33,268 nucleotides of DNA from Bordetella parapertussis (GCA_945899335.1 CAMDIP010000001.1:1-33268), one strand, 5' to 3'. Positions 1 to 10,962 are shown, numbered from the stretch's first letter. Made by a program: numbers and translations. The notes: generated by a model not told the origin, from the letters alone.

Positions 1-1112
1 GGCAATCCACCTACGTTGTGGTGGCTTTTGATGGTGACCGCTTTTTTGCTTTTGGCTCCACCGCTTTCAATCACATCGGGGTAGATAGTGCCTTGCGCTA
101 AAAAGGTGGCGCCTTTGTGACCGCCACTGCTTGCTTTGAGTTTTGCTGCCTCTTGTTTGAACACAGTGACAAACTCTGCCCCGATGATTTTTCGTTTAGC
201 CTCAGGGTCAGACACACCTGAGAGTTTGCCCAAAAATAAATCGCTGGCATCGACACGTATCACTTTAGCGTGAAGCTTGCCTGCAAACATCTCCATGACC
301 GCGTCACCCTCATGCAGACGAAGAAGACCGTGGTCGACAAACACACAGGTAAGTTGATCGCCAATGGCACGGTGAATCAGTGCAGCAGCAACAGACGAAT
401 CTACGCCGCCTGACAAGCCCAAAATCACTTCTTCGTCGCCGACTTGGGTACGTATGCGTGAGACAGCCTCTTCCACATAGTTACCCATGACCCAATCGGG
501 TGAGGCTTGGCAAATATCCAAAACAAAGCGGTTGAGCATCGCCCTGCCCTGCACAGTATGGGTGACTTCAGGGTGGAATTGCACACCGTAAAAATGGCGT
601 GCTTCATCTGCAAAGCCGGCAATCGGGCAACTGTCGGTGCTGGCCATCAGCTTAAAGCCAGAGGGCAACTCGGTGACTTTGTCACCGTGGCTCATCCACA
701 CTTTCAGCATGCCATGACCTTCAGGCGTGGTGAAGTCGGCAATGTCTTTGAGTAAGTCTGTGTGGCCTCGGGCACGAACCTCGGCATAGCCAAACTCCCG
801 AGTCTGCCCCGCTTCAACCTTGCCACCCAACTGCTGGGCCATGGTTTGCATGCCGTAACAAATACCCAAAACGGGTATACCCAATTCAAACACCGCATCA
901 GGTGCCCGGTCGTCCACTTCATACACACTGGCGTGGCTGCCCGAAAGAATGATGCCCTTCAAATGGCCATCTTTGGCGTATTCACGCACCCAGTCGTCGC
1001 TGACATCACAGGGATGCACTTCGCAATACACATGGGCCTCGCGTACGCGGCGAGCAATGAGCTGAGTGACTTGCGAGCCAAAATCTAGTATCAAAATAGT
1101 GTCGTGGGACAT
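1..1112 (-). CDS. guaA: GMP synthase (glutamine-hydrolysing), C-terminus cut by window edge
   Basis: Converts XMP to GMP using glutamine and ATP, the last step of guanine nucleotide synthesis in the cytoplasm. I translated the minus strand from the ATG at 1112-1110, and it stays open to base 1 (370 codons). The class I glutamine amidotransferase domain comes first: nucleophile Cys85 in GICYGMQ, and His180 and Glu182 in the FHPEV motif complete the triad. The ATP-pyrophosphatase domain follows, with its PP-loop SGGVDSS at residues 234-240. The last residues in the window (SHHNVGGLP) match the region before the C-terminal dimerisation domain, so roughly 150-170 residues lie outside the window. 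guaB ends 31 bases upstream on the same strand, so the two genes that turn IMP into GMP probably share a transcript. No clear Shine-Dalgarno precedes the start. Confidence 0.97.
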   Translation of the reverse strand, partial: MSHDTILILDFGSQVTQLIARRVREAHVYCEVHPCDVSDDWVREYAKDGHLKGIILSGSHASVYEVDDRAPDAVFELGIPVLGICYGMQTMAQQLGGKVEAGQTREFGYAEVRARGHTDLLKDIADFTTPEGHGMLKVWMSHGDKVTELPSGFKLMASTDSCPIAGFADEARHFYGVQFHPEVTHTVQGRAMLNRFVLDICQASPDWVMGNYVEEAVSRIRTQVGDEEVILGLSGGVDSSVAAALIHRAIGDQLTCVFVDHGLLRLHEGDAVMEMFAGKLHAKVIRVDASDLFLGKLSGVSDPEAKRKIIGAEFVTVFKQEAAKLKASSGGHKGATFLAQGTIYPDVIESGGAKSKKAVTIKSHHNVGGL

Positions 1113-1143
1113 AGCATTAGCCAGATTAATGGCTTAAAAAAAT

Positions 1144-2639
<1,496 letters not shown>

Positions 2640-2695
2640 CCGGCACTGCCATCCAGGCCATAGAACGACTGCTCTTCAGTTCCGATCATAAATAA

Positions 2696-3025
2696 TCAAT
2701 ACCCCGCCTTGGCCCCTTTGCGGCGCTTGGCAAAAAGACCGGTTGCCCTGCTGCCTTGTTGTGTAAACCTAAGCCTTCGCGCCTCCTTGGGGTCGACCAA
2801 CAAGGGGCGCAGCAACTCAAGGCGATCACCCTGCACAAGTGGCGTGTTCATTTGCACAGCTTTACCCCAAACGGCGCTTCGCCATGGTGAAAATCCTTCT
2901 GCATTCAAACCCAATTGCTGCAGGGCGAGGGCTTTTGCATGCGCAGCGGTCGAACCCGGTTCACAGTCCACATGCGCGCAAACCACTTGGCGCGAACCCA
3001 TGGAGATCACGACTTCAATTTTCAT
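2696..3025 (-). CDS. rnfH: RnfH/UPF0125 family ubiquitin-like-fold protein
   Basis: A 109-aa small protein of the RnfH (UPF0125, also called RatB/YfjF) family with a beta-grasp fold; its biochemical role is not settled. The family signature is visible as VWGK (about residues 52-55), GDRLELLRPLL, and the near-invariant VDPKEARRLR, followed by a basic tail (FAKRRKGAKAG). Its ATG overlaps the stop codon of ratA by four bases (ATGA), so translation is probably coupled. The smpB | ratA-rnfH arrangement is conserved between beta- and gammaproteobacteria. Despite the name, no rnf electron-transport genes are in the window. Confidence 0.9.
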   Translation of the reverse strand: MKIEVVISMGSRQVVCAHVDCEPGSTAAHAKALALQQLGLNAEGFSPWRSAVWGKAVQMNTPLVQGDRLELLRPLLVDPKEARRLRFTQQGSRATGLFAKRRKGAKAGY

Positions 3026-3456
3026 GAGGCGTAGACCACCTCTGCGCGCTTAACAAATGAGTCAACCAAGGTGGCGGCTATGCGGTCAAAGACAGGGCCA
3101 ACCAAGGCGCCAAAGACGGAGTCAAAACTGTAGGAAAGTTTCAGCTCTACTCGGCAAGCACGCTCATCTCCTAAAGCGATGAAATTCCACTCCCCTTGCA
3201 AGTGCTTGAAAGGTCCGTCCACCAAATCGAGTCGCACCTGTTGGGGCGCGACATGGGTGTTGTAGGTAGTGAAACTTTTGTGCAGTCCGCCGAATGTCAT
3301 CCCTATGCGGGCGGTCATAGAGTCTGGCGTTTCATTGAGTATGTCGGTCTTGTCGCACCAAGGCAGAAAGCGAGGATAACTCTTGACATCAACGACCAAA
3401 TTGAACATCTCTTGTGCGCTAAACCAGATAATGACAGACTTCTCGATGGTTTTCAT
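3022..3456 (-). CDS. ratA: RatA/Coq10-like START-domain protein
   Basis: A 144-aa member of the polyketide cyclase/START superfamily (RatA, YfjG; Pfam Polyketide_cyc2). Homologues have been described both as a toxin blocking 70S ribosome assembly and as Coq10-like ubiquinone-binding proteins, so the physiological role is uncertain. Family features include the N-terminal SVIIWFSAQEMFNLVVDV segment, YPRFLPWC at about residues 27-34, the HLQGEW strand, and the C-terminal amphipathic helix (GPVFDRIAATLVDSFVKRA). It is divergent from smpB (71 bases between start codons) and overlaps rnfH by four bases. The pairing with smpB, a trans-translation factor, is conserved and fits a link to the ribosome. 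Confidence 0.9.
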   Translation of the reverse strand: MKTIEKSVIIWFSAQEMFNLVVDVKSYPRFLPWCDKTDILNETPDSMTARIGMTFGGLHKSFTTYNTHVAPQQVRLDLVDGPFKHLQGEWNFIALGDERACRVELKLSYSFDSVFGALVGPVFDRIAATLVDSFVKRAEVVYAS

Positions 3457-3492
3457 AGAATGGGGGCTCTGCCATGTTGGCGGTTGTGGCGA

Positions 3493-3520
3493 TTGTAAAG
3501 TCCTCGCCTTTCTCTATTTA
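3493..3520 (+). promoter_or_regulatory. Possible smpB promoter implying a very short leader
   Basis: TTGTAA (3493-3498) and TATTTA (3515-3520) are 16 bases apart and only moderately like the sigma-70 consensus. The -10 box ends seven bases before the smpB ATG, so initiation here would give a nearly leaderless transcript. No Shine-Dalgarno is present, which is consistent with that, but the promoter match is weak. Confidence 0.2.
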
Positions 3521-3527
3521 CCCCTTT

Positions 3528-4001
3528 ATGGCCACCAAAACCGACGCATCAACTCGTATTGCCGACAATAAAAAAGCGGCGTTTAACTACTTTTTCGAAG
3601 AACGCCTAGAAGCTGGGATGGTCTTGGAAGGGTGGGAGGTCAAAGCCGCGCGTGAAGGCAAGGTGCAACTCACCGACGGCTATGTGGTCATTCGCAATGG
3701 CGAGATGTATGTGATAGGTTGCCAAATCAACCCCCTGAAAACAGCCTCTACCCACGTCAACCCTGACGCTGTACGTTCTCGAAAACTGCTGCTGCACAAA
3801 GAAGAAATTCGCCGCCTGATTGGCAAGGTGGAGCAAAAAGGCTATACCTTGGTGCCCCTGAACTTGCATTGGAAAAATGGGCGTATCAAGTGCGAAATTG
3901 CCTTGGCCAAAGGCAAGGCAGAGCATGACAAACGTGACACCATCAAAGACCGTGAAGGCAAGCGCGAAGTTGAACGTGCAATGAAGAGCCGTACCCGCTG
4001 A
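3528..4001 (+). CDS. smpB: SsrA (tmRNA)-binding protein SmpB
   Basis: Binds tmRNA and delivers it to stalled ribosomes for trans-translation. I chose the ATG at 3528 (157 aa, starting MATKTDAST), the normal SmpB length; the frame stays open further upstream to a possible start at 3474, but those codons do not resemble SmpB. Family motifs: [20 protein letters not shown], the [14 protein letters not shown] block, YVIGCQINP and the basic C-terminal tail (about residues 124-157), which inserts into the decoding centre in characterised SmpB proteins. No tmRNA gene is visible in the window. The gene is divergent from ratA. Its TGA stop directly abuts the stop of the convergent ABC ATPase gene, leaving no space for a terminator. 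Confidence 0.96.
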   Translation: MATKTDASTRIADNKKAAFNYFFEERLEAGMVLEGWEVKAAREGKVQLTDGYVVIRNGEMYVIGCQINPLKTASTHVNPDAVRSRKLLLHKEEIRRLIGKVEQKGYTLVPLNLHWKNGRIKCEIALAKGKAEHDKRDTIKDREGKREVERAMKSRTR

Positions 4002-4679
4002 TTAACCGATCAGTTGTGCCTGTCCAGCCTCTATCAACAAGCGCTGATCGCAGCGCTGGCTGAGAGCCACATCATGGGTAACCAGTACCAAGGTCGTGCC
4101 CAATTCTTGATTGAGGTCCAGCATCAGCGCCATGACTTTTTCTCCAGTAGCATGGTCCAAACTGCCTGTTGGCTCGTCCGCCAGCAATACATCTGGCTTA
4201 ACCACAAAAGCCCGTGCCAAAGCCACACGTTGCTGCTCGCCACCGCTCATGACTTTGGGGTAGTGGTTGAGTCGCTCTGACAGGCCCACACGCGTAAGCA
4301 TCTCTTTGGCTACAGGTTTGGGGTTGGGGTGACCCGACAGCTCCAAGGGCAACATGACGTTTTCGAGTGCCGTCAGGGGTGCCAACAATTGAAAACTTTG
4401 AAATACAAAACCGATGTGCTTGGCTCGCAATGCTGCGCGTTGGTCTTCATCCAAAACAAATAGGTCTTGACCCGCAATATGTACCGTGCCTTGGGTGGGG
4501 GTATCTAAACCAGCCATGATGGCCAGCAAAGTACTTTTGCCAGAACCAGAAGCGCCCACAATAGCCAAGGTTTGTCGGGCGTTTAAAGAGAAATCGATAT
4601 CGCGGAGAATGTCGAGGGTGCCGGTGGCATCTGTGACAGATTTGAAGACATGAGAGACAGCAATCAGGCTGGAGGACAT
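4002..4679 (-). CDS. ABC transporter ATPase, LolD/YbbA family, without adjacent permease
   Basis: An ATP-binding subunit of the MacB/LolD type, most like YbbA because of its position divergent from tesA, as in Escherichia coli. Visible elements: Walker [11 protein letters not shown]-loop FVFQSFQLL, signature [14 protein letters not shown], Walker [13 protein letters not shown], and the H-loop THD. Two ATG starts exist, at 4691 (229 aa) and 4679 (225 aa, MSSSLIAV). I prefer 4679 because it avoids overlapping the tesA start, but neither has a clear ribosome-binding site. In E. coli the partner permease gene ybbP lies beside ybbA. Here the ATPase stop abuts smpB instead, so a partner must be encoded elsewhere or this subunit works alone. 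The substrate is unknown. Confidence 0.88.
   Translation of the reverse strand: MSSSLIAVSHVFKSVTDATGTLDILRDIDFSLNARQTLAIVGASGSGKSTLLAIMAGLDTPTQGTVHIAGQDLFVLDEDQRAALRAKHIGFVFQSFQLLAPLTALENVMLPLELSGHPNPKPVAKEMLTRVGLSERLNHYPKVMSGGEQQRVALARAFVVKPDVLLADEPTGSLDHATGEKVMALMLDLNQELGTTLVLVTHDVALSQRCDQRLLIEAGQAQLIG
4671..4676 (+). promoter_or_regulatory. Shine-Dalgarno of tesA, setting its GTG start
   Basis: GGAGGA lies eight bases before the GTG at 4685, a near-ideal ribosome-binding site that fixes the tesA start. These bases are also codons 2-3 of the divergent ABC ATPase gene (start 4679), so the two 5' ends are interlocked. Confidence 0.75.
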
Positions 4680-4684
4680 AAACA

Positions 4685-5326
4685 GTGCCATTGTGGAGAC
4701 GACGTTACTTTAACTTGCTGGCCTTGGGCCTGTTGACGCAAGGTGTATATGCCCCTTTGGCATTGGCGAAAGAACGCAAGCTGTTGGTGGTTGGCGACTC
4801 CCTCAGCGCTGAATATGGCTTGCCTCGGGGCAGCGGTTGGGTCGCTTTGCTGGCGCAACAACTGCTTCAAGAAAAGTTAACTTGGCAAGTGGTCAATGCC
4901 AGCATCAGTGGAGACACCACAGCAGGCGGCCGCTCCCGCTTACCTGCTCTTTTACAACAACACCAACCTGGCATTGTCATCATTGAATTGGGTGGCAATG
5001 ATGCCTTGCGGGGATTTTCAATGAAGATGACAGAGGAAAACTTGCAAGAGATGATCAGGGCATGCCAAGCGATCAAAGCAAAAGTCTTGTTGGTTGGTAT
5101 GCAAGTTCCGCCTAACTATGGGGCAGACTACGCTGCACAGTTTTCACAAGTCTTCATCCGTTTGAGCAAGGCCCATAAAACTGCCGTGGTTCCTTTTTTA
5201 CTGAAAGGCATTGCGGACGTACCCAATGCAGCAGAGTGGTTTCAAGCGGATCGTATTCACCCCAATGCCGCCGCACACCCGCTGATGCTCGCCAATGTTT
5301 GGCCAGTGGTAAAGAAATTGCTCTGA
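4685..5326 (+). CDS. tesA: Periplasmic GDSL esterase / thioesterase I / arylesterase
   Basis: A 213-aa SGNH hydrolase of the TesA (acyl-CoA thioesterase I, lysophospholipase L1) family. A short basic N-terminus and hydrophobic stretch (about residues 9-28, ending PLALA) form a signal peptide, so the enzyme should act in the periplasm. The catalytic blocks are all present: GDSLS with Ser39, SGDTT with Gly76, GGNDA with Asn105, and DRIHP with Asp189 and His192. The start is GTG with a strong GGAGGA eight bases upstream. The true physiological substrate is unknown; family members hydrolyse many esters and thioesters. The gene is divergent from the YbbA-like ATPase and its stop overlaps the mnmH start by one base (TGATG), suggesting coupled translation. 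Confidence 0.93.
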   Translation: MPLWRRRYFNLLALGLLTQGVYAPLALAKERKLLVVGDSLSAEYGLPRGSGWVALLAQQLLQEKLTWQVVNASISGDTTAGGRSRLPALLQQHQPGIVIIELGGNDALRGFSMKMTEENLQEMIRACQAIKAKVLLVGMQVPPNYGADYAAQFSQVFIRLSKAHKTAVVPFLLKGIADVPNAAEWFQADRIHPNAAAHPLMLANVWPVVKKLL

Positions 5327-6408
5327 TGCCTGTTGAACTTGTCAGCGCGGAAGAGGCCATGGCCTTGATGACGCAGAGAGAACACTTGAGTTGCATCATT
5401 GATGCCCGCAGCGAAGATGAGTTCGCCCTAGACCATTTACCCATGGCTTTCAATTGGCCGTCTCTGACCAATGAAGAACGCATCAAGGTAGGCACCCTTT
5501 ACAAACAAGTAGGCGCTTTCGAGGCCAACAAACTTGGCGCATCTTTGGTAGCCGCCAATATCGCAAAACATATTGAAAACCATGTCATGGACCTGCCTAA
5601 AACATGGCGGCCATTGGTTTACTGTTGGCGCGGGGGAAAGCGTAGCGGCTCTTTGGCCTTGGTGCTTGGACAAATTGGCTTCAAAGTGAATGTCATTGAA
5701 GGCGGTTACAAGGCTTTTCGTGCGGCAGTTGTTCAGCACACCAGTCAATTGGCACTGGGCCTTCAATTTAAGGTCATCACTGGCCCCACCGGTTCAGGCA
5801 AAACTCGCCTGCTTCATGCCTTAGCCGTGCAAGGTGCGCAAGTTTTAGACCTTGAAGCGCTGGCAGTGCATCGCAGTTCGGTGTTGGGCCGCATTCCGGG
5901 TCAATCGCAACCCAGTCAAAAACAATTTGACATGCGTGTTTGGAATACGCTTCGCCAATTTGACCCTGCCCAAGTGGTCTATGTCGAAGCAGAAAGCAAA
6001 AAAGTTGGCAATGTCAGCGTACCCGAATCTCTGATTGAGACCATGCGAGCAAGCGAGTGCATCGACTTGACATTGCCATTGCAGGAAAGAGTGGAACTGT
6101 TGATGGAGGACTATGCGTTTTTTGCACAAGAGCCTGAACAGTTTTGCGACAGACTGACAACACTGATAGAAGCACGCGGCAAAGTGCTTATTGAGCAATG
6201 GCAGCTACTTGTTCGCTCTGGCCACATTCGCCAAGTGGTTCAAGAATTGTTGTCACAGCACTATGACCCCACCTATGCGCGGTCAGTAGAGCGCAATTTT
6301 CGCTGCTGGCCTGATGCCCTCAAGGTCGAATTGAAAGACCATCATGCAGCATCACTGCAAGCATTAGCAAAGCAGTTGGTTGCGCAAACTGCTCAGATAC
6401 CTGCTTGA
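5326..6408 (+). CDS. mnmH: tRNA 2-selenouridine synthase MnmH/SelU
   Basis: Replaces sulfur by selenium in the wobble 2-thiouridine of Lys, Glu and Gln tRNAs; the enzyme also geranylates the thiouridine in characterised species. The chosen start is the ATG at 5326, overlapping the tesA stop (360 aa, normal for the family); the reading frame extends 30 codons further upstream inside tesA but those are unlikely to be used. A rhodanese domain (residues 1-135) carries the catalytic Cys100 in VYCWRGGKRSGS, matching the essential cysteine of the E. coli protein. A P-loop domain follows with GPTGSGKT at 153-160 and the family block LEALAVHRSSVLG. Use of selenium would require selD, which is not in this window. 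The 3' end overlaps the convergent PLP-enzyme gene by 16 bases. Confidence 0.95.
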   Translation: MPVELVSAEEAMALMTQREHLSCIIDARSEDEFALDHLPMAFNWPSLTNEERIKVGTLYKQVGAFEANKLGASLVAANIAKHIENHVMDLPKTWRPLVYCWRGGKRSGSLALVLGQIGFKVNVIEGGYKAFRAAVVQHTSQLALGLQFKVITGPTGSGKTRLLHALAVQGAQVLDLEALAVHRSSVLGRIPGQSQPSQKQFDMRVWNTLRQFDPAQVVYVEAESKKVGNVSVPESLIETMRASECIDLTLPLQERVELLMEDYAFFAQEPEQFCDRLTTLIEARGKVLIEQWQLLVRSGHIRQVVQELLSQHYDPTYARSVERNFRCWPDALKVELKDHHAASLQALAKQLVAQTAQIPA

Positions 6409-7628
6409 GAAAGCGCCTGCGACAAATCGTCAATCAAATCCTCGGCAGCCTCCAAGCCGACAGATAAACGCACAAAGCCACCTTGCAACAAAGATTCATT
6501 TGACAAGAGACGCAACTCACGCAAATGGTAAGGAACCACCAAGCTCATGGGGCCGCCCCAGCTAAAGCCCAATTTGAATAGCCTCAGTGAATCACAAAAG
6601 GTATCGAGTTGCACTTGACTGATGGCCGGATCGAAACGCAAGCTCAACAAAGCTGCGGCCAAACCTGCAGAGTGAACTGGCCCTTGCGCGGGTTCATCGC
6701 CTGCACACAGACGCCGCCAGTGCGCGTGGCCAGGTGAAGACACCACAGCAGGGTGCAGCACCTGTGCAAACGCAGGCTGCTGCAAGCACCAAGCGGTCAA
6801 CGCTCTGGCCGTTGCGTCTTGTTGCCTGTAACGCAACTCCATACTGGGCAATGAACGCAAAACCAGTTCGGCGTCATTTGCCCCAACACCCAAACCCATG
6901 CGCATATGGCTGAGTTTGAGCTGCTTAGCCAACTGGTCATTACAGGTGGTGACACTGCCCATCAGGACATCCCCGCCGCCACTCGGGAACTTGGTCAAGG
7001 CGTGAACGCTGATGTCTACGCCTAATGACATTTCGCCTTGTGCTGGCTCAAAATGAAAGGGGGCAAAAGCCAAACCCGCACCCCATGTGTTGTCAAGCGC
7101 GGTCATTACACCCTTAGATCGAGCCAATCTAACCATCTCGACAACATCGGGAAATTCTAGGGTCACGGACCCTGCAGCTTCAATCCAAATCAAACGGGTT
7201 TGTGATGTGATGCGCGAAGACAGATCAGCCAAATCCATCGGGTCATAAAGTTGGTAGCTGATGCCCCATTGCCTTAACTCTCCCTCGGCAAATGCTTTGT
7301 GAGGGCCATAAACGTTGTCAGGCAACAAAACTTCGTCTCCATGCTTGAGCAAGGCCATGTTTACCAAGGCGATTGCAGCCAGACCACTGGGCACCAATAT
7401 GGCGTGTTGAGCGCCCTCCAGGTGACCAATGCGCTCTTCTAGGGTAAAAGTTGTGGGTGTTCCATGAAGGCCATAGGTATAGCCTTTTTTATCAAGCCAT
7501 GTGCGCTCACGCATGGCTTGTACGTTAGGGAAAATAACCGTCGAGGCTTTGTGTACTGCAATTTGAGGCGCAGTAAAGTCTGAAGGCGCTTTGTAGCTAT
7601 GGTGAATGAGCGCAGTTACTGGCTTCAT
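6393..7628 (-). CDS. metC: Cys/Met-metabolism PLP-dependent enzyme, cystathionine beta-lyase type
   Basis: A 411-aa fold-type I PLP enzyme of the trans-sulfuration family; the best call is cystathionine beta-lyase (cystathionine to homocysteine, pyruvate and ammonia), but substrate choice in this family is hard to read from sequence. Supporting motifs: YTYGLHGTPTT (50-60), where Tyr and Arg/Gly residues bind phosphate, the LVPSGLAAIA helix cap, DNTWGAG (179-185), and the PLP lysine Lys213 in SVHALTKFPSGGGD. Most relatives carry GHSD or GHGD after the lysine; here it is GGGD. The gene starts three bases after the stop of the upstream phosphoribosyltransferase, so it is the last gene of the long minus-strand block. 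It converges on mnmH with a 16-base overlap. Confidence 0.85.
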   Translation of the reverse strand: MKPVTALIHHSYKAPSDFTAPQIAVHKASTVIFPNVQAMRERTWLDKKGYTYGLHGTPTTFTLEERIGHLEGAQHAILVPSGLAAIALVNMALLKHGDEVLLPDNVYGPHKAFAEGELRQWGISYQLYDPMDLADLSSRITSQTRLIWIEAAGSVTLEFPDVVEMVRLARSKGVMTALDNTWGAGLAFAPFHFEPAQGEMSLGVDISVHALTKFPSGGGDVLMGSVTTCNDQLAKQLKLSHMRMGLGVGANDAELVLRSLPSMELRYRQQDATARALTAWCLQQPAFAQVLHPAVVSSPGHAHWRRLCAGDEPAQGPVHSAGLAAALLSLRFDPAISQVQLDTFCDSLRLFKLGFSWGGPMSLVVPYHLRELRLLSNESLLQGGFVRLSVGLEAAEDLIDDLSQALSQAGI

Positions 7629-7631
7629 ACG

Positions 7632-8156
7632 CTAAACCCGCCACTTCTCCAGCAATTTTTCTGGACGCGTGGTGTCATAAGCTTCAAAAGGCTGGTGAAT
7701 CCAAGGGTTGGTGGACAGATAATCCACGGAGAAATCTGGCGTGAAGCTCGATACACCTTTGGTCCAGATTACTGCACTGCGCAGTTCTGTGATGGGCGAA
7801 TAATTGTTGCGCAGCATATCGATGACAGCGTTCAAAGTGTGGCCTGAATCAGCCAAGTCATCGACCAGCAAAACGCGACCGGCTATTTCACCCTTAGGGG
7901 TAGTGATGTAGCGCGCAATGTCTAAATGCCCCTGAACAGTGCCACCTTCAGAGCGGTATGAACTGGTAGACATGATGGCTAAAGGCTTATCAAAAATGCG
8001 TGAAAGCACGTCACCTGGACGCATACCGCCTCGCGCCAAGCACAAAATGGTGTCGAACTCCCACCCAGATTGGTGAATCTTGATGGCAAGCTTCTCAATG
8101 AGATTGTGGTACTCGTCATATGACACATACAAATGCTTGCCGTCTTCAGTCAACAT
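7632..8156 (-). CDS. Purine-type phosphoribosyltransferase
   Basis: A 174-aa type I phosphoribosyltransferase. The PRPP-binding loop VLLVDDLADSGHT (95-107) is intact, with the two acidic residues and the small-residue turn of the family. The flexible loop may be the segment with SSYRSEGG (65-72), and CLARGG (39-44) looks like the PPi loop. The length and the position directly after purA (21 bases) point to a hypoxanthine/guanine or xanthine salvage enzyme, but the base specificity cannot be decided from these motifs. The conserved order hisZ-purA-PRTase in Burkholderiales supports a purine role. It is followed after three bases by the metC-type gene. Confidence 0.85.
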   Translation of the reverse strand: MLTEDGKHLYVSYDEYHNLIEKLAIKIHQSGWEFDTILCLARGGMRPGDVLSRIFDKPLAIMSTSSYRSEGGTVQGHLDIARYITTPKGEIAGRVLLVDDLADSGHTLNAVIDMLRNNYSPITELRSAVIWTKGVSSFTPDFSVDYLSTNPWIHQPFEAYDTTRPEKLLEKWRV

Positions 8157-8177
8157 GGTTGTACTTTCTTGGGGCGA

Positions 8178-9554
<1,377 letters not shown>

Positions 9555-9562
9555 TTAGGGAT

Positions 9563-10720
9563 TCAAGTTGAGGCTAAGGGCTGGAGTATCCATTGACCCT
9601 TGAGGAGAACCAGTTCTCGATCACAGTGAAATTCATCCACTTCGCTATCGTGTCCAGGCAACATACATACCACTGTGTGGCCTTGTTGACGAAGTAGGGT
9701 GATGGCTTGATGCAAGCCTTCATCTTCTCCCCAAGGGGCGCGAATCGCAGCTTGCGGAACGGGGCGCTGAATCAAACTGACCAAGGCTTTGATGTCGAGG
9801 CTAAAGCCTGCTGCAGGACGTTTACGCCCAAACAAGGCACCCACTTCATCGTAACGACCACCACGCACCAGTGCATCACTGGCTTCAGGTACAAACACAG
9901 CAAAACGTGGGCCACTGTAATAGGTGGCTCCGCGCAAATCTGCCAAGTCAATACTGACTTGATGACCATGCACATGTGTGGCCAACCAGCGCATCTGCGA
10001 AAGGGCTAGCAAGACCTCTGGCCAGTCCTTGAAGATCTCCTCGGCTTGGTCTAAAACATCTAGTCCACCGTAAAGCTGTACCAAGGCCACCAATGCTTCA
10101 CATAAAGAAGTAGGCAATGAAGCGCCAATGCGGCGTATGGCGCTGATGTCTTTGCCCGACAAGGCTTGCGCAATCGCTTCTTGCTGGGAAGACGCCAAGC
10201 TCTGCCCACGCAATAGAGCGGGAAGAATACGGGCGTCACTTAAATCGACATGGAAAGAAGAAATACCGCTGACATGCAAACACTGCAAGGCCAGTTGCAA
10301 GATTTCCAAATCGGCTTCCAAACCGGCATGGCCGTAAATTTCGGCGCCTAACTGCAAAGGCTCGCGCGTGGCGTATGGACCAGGCGCACGGGTGTGCAGC
10401 GTGGGGCCACAGTAGCAAAGACGGGTGACACCAGCGCGGTTAAGCAAGTGTGCGTCAATGCGAGCAACTTGTGGCGTGGTGTCGACCCTGAGCCCCAAAG
10501 TGCGCCCAGACAACTGATCGACCATCTTGAAGGTTTGCAGATCGAGCGTACTGCCAGTCCCAGACAAAAGAGATTCAATGTGCTCTATCAAAGGAGGGAT
10601 GACAAGCTCGTAGCCAAAGACACGCGCAGTGTCTAAGCACAAACGCCTGAGCTCTTCGATGTGCCTAGCTTCAGAGGGCAAAACATCGGCAATGTGATCT
10701 GGCAAGACCCAAGCAGTCAT
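9563..10720 (-). CDS. hisZ: ATP phosphoribosyltransferase regulatory subunit HisZ
   Basis: A 385-aa catalytically inactive paralogue of histidyl-tRNA synthetase that forms a complex with short-form HisG and gives it histidine feedback control. Recognised by class II synthetase-like blocks: [20 protein letters not shown] at the start, [18 protein letters not shown], and [19 protein letters not shown], while the HisS motif 2 arginine context and the anticodon-binding domain are not recognisable. The gene sits between yjeT and purA and is separate from any his operon, which is usual in Burkholderiales. The true hisS is also in this window (18547-19842), so the two paralogues can be told apart. 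The start ATG at 10720 lacks a clear Shine-Dalgarno. Confidence 0.93.
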   Translation of the reverse strand: MTAWVLPDHIADVLPSEARHIEELRRLCLDTARVFGYELVIPPLIEHIESLLSGTGSTLDLQTFKMVDQLSGRTLGLRVDTTPQVARIDAHLLNRAGVTRLCYCGPTLHTRAPGPYATREPLQLGAEIYGHAGLEADLEILQLALQCLHVSGISSFHVDLSDARILPALLRGQSLASSQQEAIAQALSGKDISAIRRIGASLPTSLCEALVALVQLYGGLDVLDQAEEIFKDWPEVLLALSQMRWLATHVHGHQVSIDLADLRGATYYSGPRFAVFVPEASDALVRGGRYDEVGALFGRKRPAAGFSLDIKALVSLIQRPVPQAAIRAPWGEDEGLHQAITLLRQQGHTVVCMLPGHDSEVDEFHCDRELVLLKGQWILQPLAST

Positions 10721-10759
10721 GAGGGGGATGGCTGTTAAAAAAAGGATTCTACTGGGACA

Positions 10760-10948
10760 CTAGAGTAGCCACCAAAGCAGCAGCATGCCCACCACAATGC
10801 AACTCAATCCAATGAATCTAACCTGACCGTCGTCCATTTGCATAAGGACCAAAAATGCACGCTTCCACGCCTGCGGAGAGGCGAAGGGAAACAAACCCTC
10901 GATGATGAGCACCAAGGCCAGAGCAACCCACAAGGTGTGGCTGTCCAT
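10760..10948 (-). CDS. yjeT: DUF2065 (YjeT-like) small inner-membrane protein
   Basis: A 62-aa protein with two hydrophobic segments (about residues 5-20 and 43-62) around a short polar loop containing FASPQAWKRA. It belongs to the DUF2065/YjeT family, whose function is unknown. In E. coli the same gene lies between hflC and purA, and here it lies between hflC (14 bases upstream) and hisZ. This linkage to hflKC suggests a role near the HflKC membrane complex, but that is inference. No gene-specific ribosome-binding site is obvious. Confidence 0.85.
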   Translation of the reverse strand: MDSHTLWVALALVLIIEGLFPFASPQAWKRAFLVLMQMDDGQVRFIGLSCIVVGMLLLWWLL

Positions 10949-10962
10949 CTGAACCGGACGAT

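Noticed and set aside
3022..3456. RatA/RnfH as a classical toxin-antitoxin pair
   Set aside because: The pair is a conserved chromosomal housekeeping arrangement; RnfH is not an established antitoxin, and RatA homologues also have Coq10-like roles.
10736..10759. Terminator between yjeT and hisZ
   Set aside because: A run of seven T follows only a five-base pairing with a ten-base loop; too weak to list.
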